A stretch of DNA of 6,153 bases from JAPWJZ01 sp038247245 (lineage in GTDB: Bacteria; Pseudomonadota; Alphaproteobacteria; Micavibrionales; UBA2020). The notes under the pieces were generated by a model that was given only the letters and a program-made list of their open reading frames with translations, searched no databases and was not told the origin of the DNA. Shown here in pieces: positions 1 to 5,789 of the stretch. Positions within the stretch are counted from its first letter, which is position 1; every line of letters starts with the position of its first letter. The stretch is taken from contig JBBRVE010000124.1 of assembly GCA_038247245.1 (NCBI GenBank), positions 1-6,153 on the forward strand, in the 5' to 3' direction. The translations under genes and the position numbers were made by a program.

Positions 1-5
1 GCAGC

Positions 6-158
6 CCATGAAGACCGGATTTTCTCTCTGAATCTGGTCCGACAAATGGGGGAAGACCATGAAGACCGGATTTTCTCTCTGAATCTGGTCCGACAAATGG
101 GGGAAGACCAACAAGGCTGGATTTTCTCTCAGCCGATGGTCCGAAGATTGGGTGAAGG
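6..158. repeat. 51-base tandem repeat, two identical copies plus one diverged copy
   Basis: Bases 6-56 and 57-107 are identical, and the identity runs three bases into the next unit. Bases 108-158 are a diverged third copy that keeps the GGATTTTCTCTC core and the ATGGTCCGA or CTGGTCCGA segment. The period is 17 codons, so copy number does not change the frame. Read in the frame of the kinase downstream, copies 1 and 2 each contain TGA (29-31 and 80-82). Copy 3 has no stop and reads GFSLSRW..., which matches the spacing of a receiver domain between its MxGF motif and its fourth strand. Copies 1 and 2 each carry an imperfect 9-base inverted repeat (for example 13-21 with 31-39). The array begins almost at the window edge, so more copies could lie upstream. 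Confidence 0.9.
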
Positions 159-1039
159 CCAGCAGCACACCGATTATTTTCGCAACCGCGATCAGCAAGG
201 AAGAAAAATACGCGTCCCGCGCGAGTGAAATAGGCGCTGTCGATTATATTTTCAAGCCAATCAACTCCGATATTCTTCGCAGCAAAGTAAAGGTCTATCT
301 GGATCTTTATGTGCAGCGTGAGCAGATCATGAAATTGAATACAATTTTGAGCCAATCGAATGAGGATCTTGAAAAATTCGCTTACATTTGTTCCCACGAC
401 CTGAAAACACCGTTGCGCGGCATCCATAACCTTTCTATCTGGATTGGCGAGGAACTGGGCGATGCTTTGCAGGGAAAAAGTCTGGAATATATGGCCGAGT
501 TGCGCAAGCGCGTACGCCGCATGGAAAAGCTGCTGGACGACACGCTTGAATACGCAAGGATTAGCTCCAAGATACAATCTTCTTCCGGCAGCCTTATGGA
601 TGGCCGCGTGTTGGCCGAGGATGTAGTGGCACTGGCAACGCCACCGCAGGGTTTTACTGTGAAAATCGGAGAGGGGTTTACGGGGATCCAGTTGCACGCT
701 TTACCCTTGCAACAGGTGCTTTACAATCTGCTGAACAATGCCATCAAGCATCATGAACGTTCCGACGGGATCGTTGAAATGGATGTGACGGATGCTGGCA
801 ACAGCTACATCTTCACCGTCAAGGATAACGGTCCCGGAATCGCACCAGAATTTCATACCCGCATTTTTGAAATGTTCCAGACGTTGAAATCGCGTGACCA
901 AAAAGAAGGTAGCGGCATGGGGCTCGCGCTCGTCAAAAAAATCCTGCTCACCTGCGGCGGCGACATCACAGTAGAATCGACAGAGGGTAGGGGGGCGTTG
1001 TTCCGCTTTACCTGGCCCAAGGCATGGTGTGGCGCATGA
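152..1039 (+). CDS. Receiver-histidine kinase, N-terminally interrupted
   Basis: This is a sensor histidine kinase of two-component signalling. The visible protein starts in the last third of a receiver domain: TPIIFATA (strand 4 with the conserved Thr) and GAVDYIFKPI (strand 5 with the Lys-Pro). A linker helix follows at about residues 42-72. The HisKA dimerisation domain has its H-box at 75-91, with phospho-acceptor His82 in SHDLKTPLRG. The HATPase domain shows the N-box (LYNLLNNAIKH, Asn192 and Asn196), G1 (DNGPGI, 225-230), F-box (IFEMF) and G2 (GSGMGLAL, 253-260). No membrane segment is seen, so the visible part is cytoplasmic. GTG 152 is only the first start codon after two in-frame TGA codons at 29-31 and 80-82, and no ribosome site precedes it. 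The frame upstream still reads receiver-like (QPMKTGFSL at 2-28), so the true gene probably began outside the window and is now broken by the repeat. The half receiver lacks the phospho-acceptor Asp. The H-box resembles phytochrome-type kinases, which fits the Rcp1-like partner overlapping by ATGA. The kinase identity is secure; the start and functional state are not. Confidence 0.85.
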   Translation: MKASSTPIIFATAISKEEKYASRASEIGAVDYIFKPINSDILRSKVKVYLDLYVQREQIMKLNTILSQSNEDLEKFAYICSHDLKTPLRGIHNLSIWIGEELGDALQGKSLEYMAELRKRVRRMEKLLDDTLEYARISSKIQSSSGSLMDGRVLAEDVVALATPPQGFTVKIGEGFTGIQLHALPLQQVLYNLLNNAIKHHERSDGIVEMDVTDAGNSYIFTVKDNGPGIAPEFHTRIFEMFQTLKSRDQKEGSGMGLALVKKILLTCGGDITVESTEGRGALFRFTWPKAWCGA

Positions 1040-1464
1040 CCGCCGATGCCCTGCCGGAGCCTGTGAACGTGCTGATCGTCGAGGACGACGAGATCGATGC
1101 CGAGGTCGTGAAGCGCGCGTTCAGGAAAAATAACCTAAACCACCGCATTTATCACGCGCGATGCGGCGCGGATGCGCTGGCCATGTTGCGCGGCGAACAA
1201 AGGCAGGAAAAAGTGCCGCAACCCTGCATCATGCTTGTCGATGTCAACATGCCGCAGATGAACGGCATCGAATTTTTGCACAAATTGCGTCATGACCAAA
1301 ATCTGGCGCAGTGCACGGCCTTCATGCTGTCCACATCTAGGCGAGACGCTGATATTTCCGAAGCATACAGGCTGGGTGTTGCCGGATATTTCCTGAAGGA
1401 AACCGTTGAAGACCTTGTGCCGATGCTGGCTATGTACCTTCACATCAATCTTTTCATGCGTTAA
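1036..1464 (+). CDS. Single-domain response regulator, Rcp1-like
   Basis: This is a stand-alone receiver of 142 residues with no output domain, of the type found next to phytochrome-like kinases (Rcp1 family). It is likely the phosphotransfer target of the kinase just upstream. Visible residues are the acidic pocket Glu16-Asp17-Asp18 (VLIVEDDEID), phospho-acceptor Asp69 in LVDVNMPQMNG, Ser99-Thr100 in MLSTS at the end of strand 4, and Lys121 in GYFLKE. The Lys is followed by Glu rather than the usual Pro, which this family tolerates. The chosen ATG overlaps the kinase stop as ATGA, implying translational coupling. An in-frame ATG at 1024 would add four residues inside the kinase gene and is less likely. 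With no DNA-binding domain it should act by protein contact or as a phosphorelay intermediate. Confidence 0.9.
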   Translation: MTADALPEPVNVLIVEDDEIDAEVVKRAFRKNNLNHRIYHARCGADALAMLRGEQRQEKVPQPCIMLVDVNMPQMNGIEFLHKLRHDQNLAQCTAFMLSTSRRDADISEAYRLGVAGYFLKETVEDLVPMLAMYLHINLFMR

Positions 1465-1496
1465 CGGTAACATTCTCACGCGGTTACTATGTTAAT
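1460..1496 (+). terminator. Possible stem-loop terminator after the response regulator
   Basis: TTAAC (1461-1465) pairs with GTTAA (1491-1495), and GTAAC (1467-1471) pairs with GTTAC (1483-1487). This makes a 10-pair stem with one small internal loop, overlapping the TAA stop of the regulator. The stem is AT-rich and only a short T stretch (TTT) follows, so intrinsic termination would be weak. It sits where transcription of the two-component pair should end. Confidence 0.3.
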
Positions 1497-1551
1497 TTAG
1501 CCCGCCAATATGGTCACACTGGGTTAGATGTGCTAAACAGGCATGACTGCC

Positions 1552-1559
1552 GGAAGGGG
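1552..1559 (+). promoter_or_regulatory. Ribosome binding site deciding the channel gene start
   Basis: GGAAGGGG lies 7 bases before ATG 1567. This favours 1567 over the in-frame ATG at 1543, which would put eight non-hydrophobic residues before the signal peptide. I could not identify a convincing sigma-70 promoter in the gap before it (1465-1551). Confidence 0.6.
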
Positions 1560-1566
1560 CCATGCC

Positions 1567-2529
1567 ATGCGTTATTTTTTCGTCCTTGTGTTATTGCTTG
1601 CCATGGCCGCGCCCGCACGGGCGGAGCCTGACAATGTGATGGTCGGCGCCTATGTGAACGATATTCAAGCGATCAATTTGCAGACGGATAGTTACCGCCT
1701 CGATTTATATGTCTGGTTCCGCTGGAAAGACCCTGCGATCGATCCGTCCAAGACATATGAATTCATGAATGCATTTAATCCCGCCGAACATGTGCGCACG
1801 CCCGCTTATGAAGCGCCACAGAAAATGCCGGATGGCTCGTTATATATGGTCGTGCGGCAGCAAGGCGAATTCAGCGCGAAATTCCCTCTTCAGCAATATC
1901 CTTTCGATAAGCAGGAACTTGTGATGGCAATGGAGGACACTGTCCATTCCACAAATGAACTGGTTTATGTCCCGGATGACAAGTCGATCACACCGATAAC
2001 ATTGAACAAGCATATCCGGCTGTCCGGTTTTATCGTTGGTACGCCGCGGCTGGAGGTGGAGGGCTATTCCTACCCCACCAATTTCGGTGATGTGAGCCAG
2101 CCCGAAGCCGCTATCTATTCGCGCGGTGTCATTTCCGTGCCGATCCATCGCCCGCCGCTGGCGACGGGCATCAAGGTTTTTATGCCGGTGCTTTTGGTGC
2201 TGCTTTGCACGGGTGTCGTATTTTTTGTGCATCCGGCTTATATCGAGGGGCGGCTGGGCGTTGCCATCACCGCGCTGCTGACGCTTGTCGCTCTGCAATT
2301 GACATCGGCCAGTTCGCTGCCGGAGGTGGATTACCTGCTGATGACGGACAAGGTATATCTGCTGTCGTACGCCTTTATTATCGCCACAATGATGCAGGTC
2401 GCGCGCGTATCCCGCCATGTGCATGAAAAACAATATGATGTCGTGCGCGCCAGCGACCGCCGTGCGGTCTGTTCATTTATCGGGCTGCTGGTTGCGGGCT
2501 GCGCCATAATTTACGGGACGACCTTCTGA
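1567..2529 (+). CDS. Pentameric ligand-gated ion channel (prokaryotic Cys-loop receptor homologue)
   Basis: The protein has 320 residues, about the length of the bacterial channels GLIC and ELIC. Residues 1-19 are a signal peptide (hydrophobic 3-14, ARA before the cut). An extracellular beta-sandwich runs to about residue 198. It includes the WFRWKDP segment (50-56) and the YPFDKQELV motif (111-119), the counterpart of the Cys-loop. The only cysteines (214, 302, 312) lie in the membrane part, so the loop disulphide is absent, as in other prokaryotic members. Four helices follow: M1 about 201-221, M2 about 229-247, M3 about 259-281, M4 about 301-317. Aligning M2 with GLIC puts Glu227 at -2', Gly231 at 2', Thr235 at 6', Leu238 at 9', Ala242 at 13' and Leu245 at 16'. 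A -2' Glu is typical of cation-selective pores. The M2-M3 loop keeps a proline (LPEVDY). As expected for the family, a homopentamer in the inner membrane with its ligand domain in the periplasm is inferred. The ligand (proton or small molecule) cannot be told. The stop overlaps the next ATG as TGATG. Confidence 0.93.
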   Translation: MRYFFVLVLLLAMAAPARAEPDNVMVGAYVNDIQAINLQTDSYRLDLYVWFRWKDPAIDPSKTYEFMNAFNPAEHVRTPAYEAPQKMPDGSLYMVVRQQGEFSAKFPLQQYPFDKQELVMAMEDTVHSTNELVYVPDDKSITPITLNKHIRLSGFIVGTPRLEVEGYSYPTNFGDVSQPEAAIYSRGVISVPIHRPPLATGIKVFMPVLLVLLCTGVVFFVHPAYIEGRLGVAITALLTLVALQLTSASSLPEVDYLLMTDKVYLLSYAFIIATMMQVARVSRHVHEKQYDVVRASDRRAVCSFIGLLVAGCAIIYGTTF

Positions 2530-3260
2530 TGCGCTTTATCATTGCCGTTTTCTGTCTGTTGCTGACATCGGTACCCGCGCATGCTGAAACGCTGAATGTA
2601 CTGTTTGTCGGAAATAGCTATACATTGCGCAACGATTTGCCCGGCATGCTGGAAAAAATCGCGGCATCAGGCAAGGGCGCGCAGATCAAGGCACAGGCTG
2701 CGGCCAAGAACGGCGCGACGCTGGAGGATTTGTGGGGTGACGAAAAGATCCGCAGTCAGCTTTATCATGGCCACCATGATATTGTTGTGTTGCAGGAACA
2801 AAGCCTTTGGGCGCAACTGCCTGAACGGGTGGAGGACACGGCGGCAGCCGCCCAGAAATGGAATGAAGAGATTGCCAAGGCAGGCGCGAAAACTGTCCTT
2901 TTCGAAACATGGGAACGCCAGCCAGGGAGTTTCTGGTACACCGATAAACGCTATGGTTACCTGAAAACGCCGAAGAATATGCGCGAAAAAAACGCGAATG
3001 CGACTGCAGCGCTCGCCATGCAGCTGAAGGCCTCCGTCGCACCCGTCGGTCATGCCTATGCCGCATTGCTTAAACAGAATTCAAAATGGCCATTGTATGC
3101 AGAAGACAGCCATCATCCCTCCGTTCCGGGCACATATCTTGCGGCACTGGTTTTTTATAAAGCGCTGACGGGTCGCTCGCCAGAGGAAATTACTTTCGTG
3201 CCGCAGGGCATCAACGCGGAATCTGCCCAAACCCTGCGCCAGATAGCGGCGGCGCAGTAA
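2529..3260 (+). CDS. Secreted SGNH/GDSL-type hydrolase
   Basis: This 243-residue protein has a signal peptide (1-19, cut after AHA), so it is likely periplasmic or secreted. Block I reads LFVGNSYT, with candidate nucleophile Ser30 in a GNS rather than GDS context. Gly62 in AAKNGATL is a plausible block II glycine. DIVVLQEQS (84-92) resembles the strand-3 block of DUF4886-like SGNH proteins. EDSHHPSVPGTYLAA near residues 192-206 supplies the DxxHP catalytic pair, Asp193 and His196. Family members cleave ester or acetyl groups on lipids, polysaccharides or small molecules; the substrate here is unknown. ATG 2529 overlaps the channel stop, and its own TAA overlaps the next ATG, so all three products are probably made together. 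The family call is firm, the exact reaction is not. Confidence 0.8.
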   Translation: MRFIIAVFCLLLTSVPAHAETLNVLFVGNSYTLRNDLPGMLEKIAASGKGAQIKAQAAAKNGATLEDLWGDEKIRSQLYHGHHDIVVLQEQSLWAQLPERVEDTAAAAQKWNEEIAKAGAKTVLFETWERQPGSFWYTDKRYGYLKTPKNMREKNANATAALAMQLKASVAPVGHAYAALLKQNSKWPLYAEDSHHPSVPGTYLAALVFYKALTGRSPEEITFVPQGINAESAQTLRQIAAAQ

Positions 3261-4168
3261 TGGCGCGCCAGCATATCCCTTCGGTAGGTATCACGCTTAC
3301 TCTTGCTGCCTATTTCGTCCTGTCGCTATTTTCTGCGCTGAATAAATACGTGCAGGAACTAGGTTACGGCGCGACACAGGTGATGTTTTTCGATGGATTT
3401 GTTGGCATGCTTTGCATGGTTGCGATTGCCGCGCAGCAAAAAGACCTGAAGGGGTTGCGCCCGCGTAAATTCATGCAGGTCGTGCTCATGGTCATCAACG
3501 TCGCTGCCGCCTTCATGATTTTCCCCTCCTATCCGCATTTGCCGCTGGTGACGGCCTACCTGATCGCCTTTACGGGCCCGTTGATGATCACGGTGCTGTC
3601 GGCCGTGTTCCTCAAGGAAAAAATCGGCTTTCCGCAGGGGGCTGCCGTGCTGGCGGGTTTTGCTGCGGTCACCTATTCTATGATGGCGCAGCAGCAAACA
3701 GGCGTCGCCGCCGCTTTCGATCCCGCGCAGATGCCCTATATCCTGCGCATGATTGCAGGTACATTCCTGTTCGCAACCGCGCAGGTGATGGTACGCAAAT
3801 TGTCGGATACCGAAAGCACATGGTCGTTCCCGTTTTTCTTTTACGCGGGCATGTTCGTATTCTCTGGCATGTTCTTTCATGACAGCATCGTGCTGCCGGC
3901 CGCGCCGCGCGAATGGGCGTTGCTGATGAGCCTTGGCGTGCTGGATGCGGCGTCGCTTGCCATGATCTATTTGGGACTGAAATACGCCAAGGCGTCGACC
4001 GTTGTGCCATTCCAGTATTCGGGCATGATCTGGGTCGTGCTGCTGGATCTTGTGCTGTGGGATAAAATACCTGCAATGGGGCAAATGGTGGGCGCGGTTA
4101 TTCTGGTGCTGGCGGGGATATACCTTGCGACGCATGAACGCAGGCTGCACAAGGCGAGCCGTAAATAA
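3260..4168 (+). CDS. EamA/DMT family transporter, ten membrane helices
   Basis: This 302-residue inner-membrane carrier of the drug/metabolite transporter superfamily has two EamA repeats. Hydrophobic segments lie at about 10-27, 38-58, 72-89, 97-118, 127-143 (first repeat) and 161-178, 188-205, 218-239, 248-266, 275-290 (second repeat). FLKEKIG (117-123), at the end of helix 4, is the charged motif common in this family (compare FLGERL). LGLKYAKAS near 238-246 is the matching region of the second repeat. The C-terminus is short and basic (HERRLHKASRK). Proteins of this family export or import amino acids, nucleosides, vitamins or other small metabolites, and sequence alone does not give the substrate. 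It starts at ATG 3260 within TAATG, directly coupled to the hydrolase gene, and is the last gene of the operon. Confidence 0.9.
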   Translation: MARQHIPSVGITLTLAAYFVLSLFSALNKYVQELGYGATQVMFFDGFVGMLCMVAIAAQQKDLKGLRPRKFMQVVLMVINVAAAFMIFPSYPHLPLVTAYLIAFTGPLMITVLSAVFLKEKIGFPQGAAVLAGFAAVTYSMMAQQQTGVAAAFDPAQMPYILRMIAGTFLFATAQVMVRKLSDTESTWSFPFFFYAGMFVFSGMFFHDSIVLPAAPREWALLMSLGVLDAASLAMIYLGLKYAKASTVVPFQYSGMIWVVLLDLVLWDKIPAMGQMVGAVILVLAGIYLATHERRLHKASRK

Positions 4169-4199
4169 CTGACATCCCTTGCGTTTCTGCCCCCTTGAT

Positions 4200-4219
4200 T
4201 AACCCTAAAATAGGGGTTA
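4200..4219. promoter_or_regulatory. Inverted repeat upstream of the small-protein operon
   Basis: TAACCCT (4200-4206) pairs with GGGGTTA (4213-4219), with one G-T pair and a loop of AAAATA. No T run follows on either strand, so it is a poor terminator. Its place between the transporter stop and the next gene suits an operator or the 5' end of a leader. TAAAAT (4206-4211) inside it could be a -10 box, but no good -35 lies at the right distance. Confidence 0.3.
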
Positions 4220-4246
4220 CCAAGGTATCAATCACTTTTCATTTCC

Positions 4247-4252
4247 GGAGGA
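4247..4252 (+). promoter_or_regulatory. Strong ribosome binding site
   Basis: GGAGGA lies 4 bases before ATG 4257 and confirms that start. It is the best Shine-Dalgarno match in the window, so this short gene may be well expressed and may drive translation of the coupled genes behind it. Confidence 0.75.
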
Positions 4253-4256
4253 TTTT

Positions 4257-4559
4257 ATGGTTCATGACCCCAGCCGCCCGCGCGGCCCCGCCACAGTGCC
4301 GAACAGCTATATCCTGACCGTCGCGCAGGATGCGAATTTTTTCGACATGATCAAGGAAGTCGATGCGCTCATCAAATCCGAAGGCCGCGAAGCCGACGTA
4401 AAATGGGGCAATAAATTCACCATGATCGGCGTTGCCATGCTGACCTGCGACGATGCCTTTGCTGCGAAAATCAAGCAGCTGCCCTATATCGGCGGCGTTG
4501 AAAAAGAAAACTACGTCTATCCAGCCAAGAAAAAATCGCCGGGCGGCCCGCGTATCTGA
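4257..4559 (+). CDS. Small protein, inhibitor I9-like (subtilisin propeptide-like) fold, paralogue 1
   Basis: A 100-residue soluble protein without signal peptide or membrane helix. After a disordered, Pro-rich start (1-14) it reads NSYILTV (strand), a helix at about 26-42, a strand region 46-64 with IGVAMLTC, a second helix about 66-75, and a final strand VEKENYVYP (81-89). The beginning SYIL, the glycine-led middle strand, and LPxxxxVExE before the last strand follow the layout of the I9 inhibitor/peptidase-propeptide family. This is a pattern judgement, not a database match. The C-terminal half aligns without gaps to the next gene: shared G, A, C, D, FA, LP, VE, E and YPA residues. No subtilase gene is visible nearby, so a protease-inhibitor or chaperone role is only a possibility. 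It follows an excellent ribosome site and heads the second operon. Confidence 0.75.
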   Translation: MVHDPSRPRGPATVPNSYILTVAQDANFFDMIKEVDALIKSEGREADVKWGNKFTMIGVAMLTCDDAFAAKIKQLPYIGGVEKENYVYPAKKKSPGGPRI

Positions 4560-4561
4560 TC

Positions 4562-4918
4562 ATGGCAAAACCGTCCCAGTCATCGGTATTGCGCGACAGT
4601 TATGTGGTGATGGCAAAACTGCCGCGCCGCAAACCTGGCGGATTGTCTGCTGAATTCGGCAGCGTGGCCGAGGCCAAATCACAAGCCGCCGATAAAATGG
4701 TGCGCGCCATCCGCCGCCTTGCCCAAAAACACGGCGCAGAAGTTCAGATCGAAACACGCGGCATCCTTGCCAGCGGTTTTGCAAAAGTGAAATGCGACCG
4801 TTATTTCGCTAAACAGATGCGAGAACTGCCGAGTGTTTATCAGGTGGAGCAGGAACGCGTCGCCTATCCCGCGAACAAAGGCCCGCGTTTCAACCGCAGC
4901 CCGAAGGCTAATCCGTGA
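4562..4918 (+). CDS. Small protein, inhibitor I9-like fold, paralogue 2
   Basis: A 118-residue basic cytoplasmic protein, two bases after the stop of its paralogue. DSYVVMAK (12-19) matches NSYILTVA there. The segment from Gly72 (GFAKVKCDRYF, RELP, YQVEQERVAYPA) matches its C-terminal half with about 15 identities in 35 positions, including a single shared Cys (Cys78, Cys64 in the first copy). Between them it carries a longer, Lys/Arg/Ala-rich helix (about 34-57). The two genes are therefore an old tandem duplication that diverged while keeping the core. ATG 4562 has no clear ribosome site, so translation probably depends on coupling. The tail (107-118) is basic and probably disordered. Function is unknown; the I9-like assignment rests on the same pattern as for the first copy. 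Confidence 0.75.
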   Translation: MAKPSQSSVLRDSYVVMAKLPRRKPGGLSAEFGSVAEAKSQAADKMVRAIRRLAQKHGAEVQIETRGILASGFAKVKCDRYFAKQMRELPSVYQVEQERVAYPANKGPRFNRSPKANP

Positions 4919-5391
4919 CCGGCCGCATCAAAGCGTTCAAGGAATTCTGGCCGTATTACCTGAATGAACATGCGAAACCGCTGACCCGCGCTATACATCT
5001 TGCCGGCACGGGCGCGAGCATCGCGTTGCTGGGCGCGGCTGTCGTCACCGGCCAATGGTGGATGCCTGCAGCCGCGATTGCGGCGGGATATGGTTCGGCA
5101 TGGACAGCGCATGCCTTTGTGGAGCGCAATAAGCCCGCGACATTTACCTATCCACTCTGGTCGTTGAAAAGCGATTTCAAGATGTTCGGCCATTTCGTGA
5201 CCGGCACGCTGAAATCCGAAGTCGAACAGCATGTGAAGAAAACGGCTGAAGTAAAACCCGCGCCGCAATCCTTCGGCAAGTCGCTAGTGGCGCGCGTCAA
5301 AAACCTGAAACAAAGCTTCACGAAATCCGCGCAGCCGAAAGACCAGCGCATCTGCGCGAAGCCGCCCCAACCGCCAGCACCCGCACCTTGA
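4915..5391 (+). CDS. Mpo1-like (DUF962) membrane protein
   Basis: The N-terminal 95 residues fit the DUF962/Mpo1 family, whose yeast founder is an iron-dependent 2-hydroxy fatty acid dioxygenase in fatty acid alpha-oxidation. The family marks are FWPYYLNEHAKPLTRAIH (11-28, His19 and His28), GSAWTAHAFVERNKPATF (60-77, His66 and Glu70) and YPLWSLKSDFKMF (79-91). The histidines are candidate metal ligands. Two hydrophobic stretches (about 29-44 and 48-65) imply membrane insertion. The remaining 65 residues are unusual: a basic helix-prone part (about 93-140) and a Pro-rich end (KPPQPPAPAP), longer than the core family needs. It starts at GTG 4915 in a GTGA overlap with the preceding gene and ends in a TTGA overlap with the next, so it is expressed as part of the string. 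The family call is good. Activity on hydroxylated lipids in this organism is inferred. Confidence 0.82.
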   Translation: MTGRIKAFKEFWPYYLNEHAKPLTRAIHLAGTGASIALLGAAVVTGQWWMPAAAIAAGYGSAWTAHAFVERNKPATFTYPLWSLKSDFKMFGHFVTGTLKSEVEQHVKKTAEVKPAPQSFGKSLVARVKNLKQSFTKSAQPKDQRICAKPPQPPAPAP

Positions 5392-5777
5392 CCGACGACC
5401 GCAAAATCTATCGCACGGGCGCGTACAAGGCGCGGCGTGACAACCAGAACAGCAACCTGTTCTGGTCGATGGATCCCGCGTTCAACCAGCCGGGGTACTG
5501 GATCCGCGAGCACCACCTGTACGAAAAAGGTTCGTTCTCCTCCATGATTTCCGAAGCGATGCCGGAGGCGGAGGCGCTCGCGAAAATTGAAACGCTGGAG
5601 CGTGATGCGCAGTTGAAATATCCGCAGGCGGATATGAGCTATCTTGAACATCAATGGATCGGCAATGCGTATCGCGATGCCACACCGCTCGACCAAAATC
5701 CGCTGCATGTAAAGGACAGGATGGAGAAGGCGTTGAAGATTCTGAAGTCGCGCAAGCCGCCGAAACTGGGACTTTAA
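5388..5777 (+). CDS. Hypothetical protein, TTG start
   Basis: I do not recognise this 129-residue soluble protein. It is charged, rich in aromatic residues in its first half (FWSMDPAFNQPGYWIREHH, 25-43), has a predicted helix at about 58-75, then SYLEHQWIGNAYRDA (84-98) and a basic C-terminal helix ending KPPKLGL. There is no signal peptide, membrane segment or Cys. TTG 5388 overlaps the stop of the Mpo1-like gene (TTGA), matching the coupling style of the neighbours. The next in-frame ATG (5469) would remove 27 residues. The frame stays open upstream inside the previous gene, so the start is the least certain point. It is the last gene before the S4 promoter. Confidence 0.72.
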   Translation: MTDDRKIYRTGAYKARRDNQNSNLFWSMDPAFNQPGYWIREHHLYEKGSFSSMISEAMPEAEALAKIETLERDAQLKYPQADMSYLEHQWIGNAYRDATPLDQNPLHVKDRMEKALKILKSRKPPKLGL

Positions 5778-5789
5778 GTCAGATTTTTT
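5770..5789 (+). terminator. Weak terminator-like stem with T run
   Basis: GACT (5770-5773) pairs with AGTC (5777-5780) around the TAA stop, followed by AGA and six T residues (5784-5789). The four-pair stem is too short to be convincing alone, but the place and the T run fit the end of the operon. Confidence 0.25.

Noticed and set aside
29..82. TGA recoded as an amino acid in this organism
   Set aside because: TGA ends five genes in the window at natural overlap junctions (1037, 2527, 4557, 4916, 5389), so it is a normal stop.
1..158. CRISPR array
   Set aside because: The copies are directly adjacent with no spacers, and the third copy is diverged.
46..228. 60-residue frame-1 reading of the repeat as a separate protein
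   Set aside because: It overlaps the receiver frame, which has recognisable family motifs, and it lacks a ribosome site. It is kept only as a finding, not as a gene.
1840..2433. 197-residue antisense frame opposite the ion channel
   Set aside because: It has low-complexity basic composition, no ribosome site and no motif; the sense strand is clearly coding.
3359..4150. 263-residue antisense frame opposite the transporter
   Set aside because: The product is rich in His, Arg and Gln, with no family resemblance, and it mirrors a well-supported ten-helix protein. It is a composition shadow.
5148..5708. 186-residue antisense frame across the Mpo1-like and hypothetical genes
   Set aside because: It spans two sense genes and their overlap, and has no recognisable domain or start signal.
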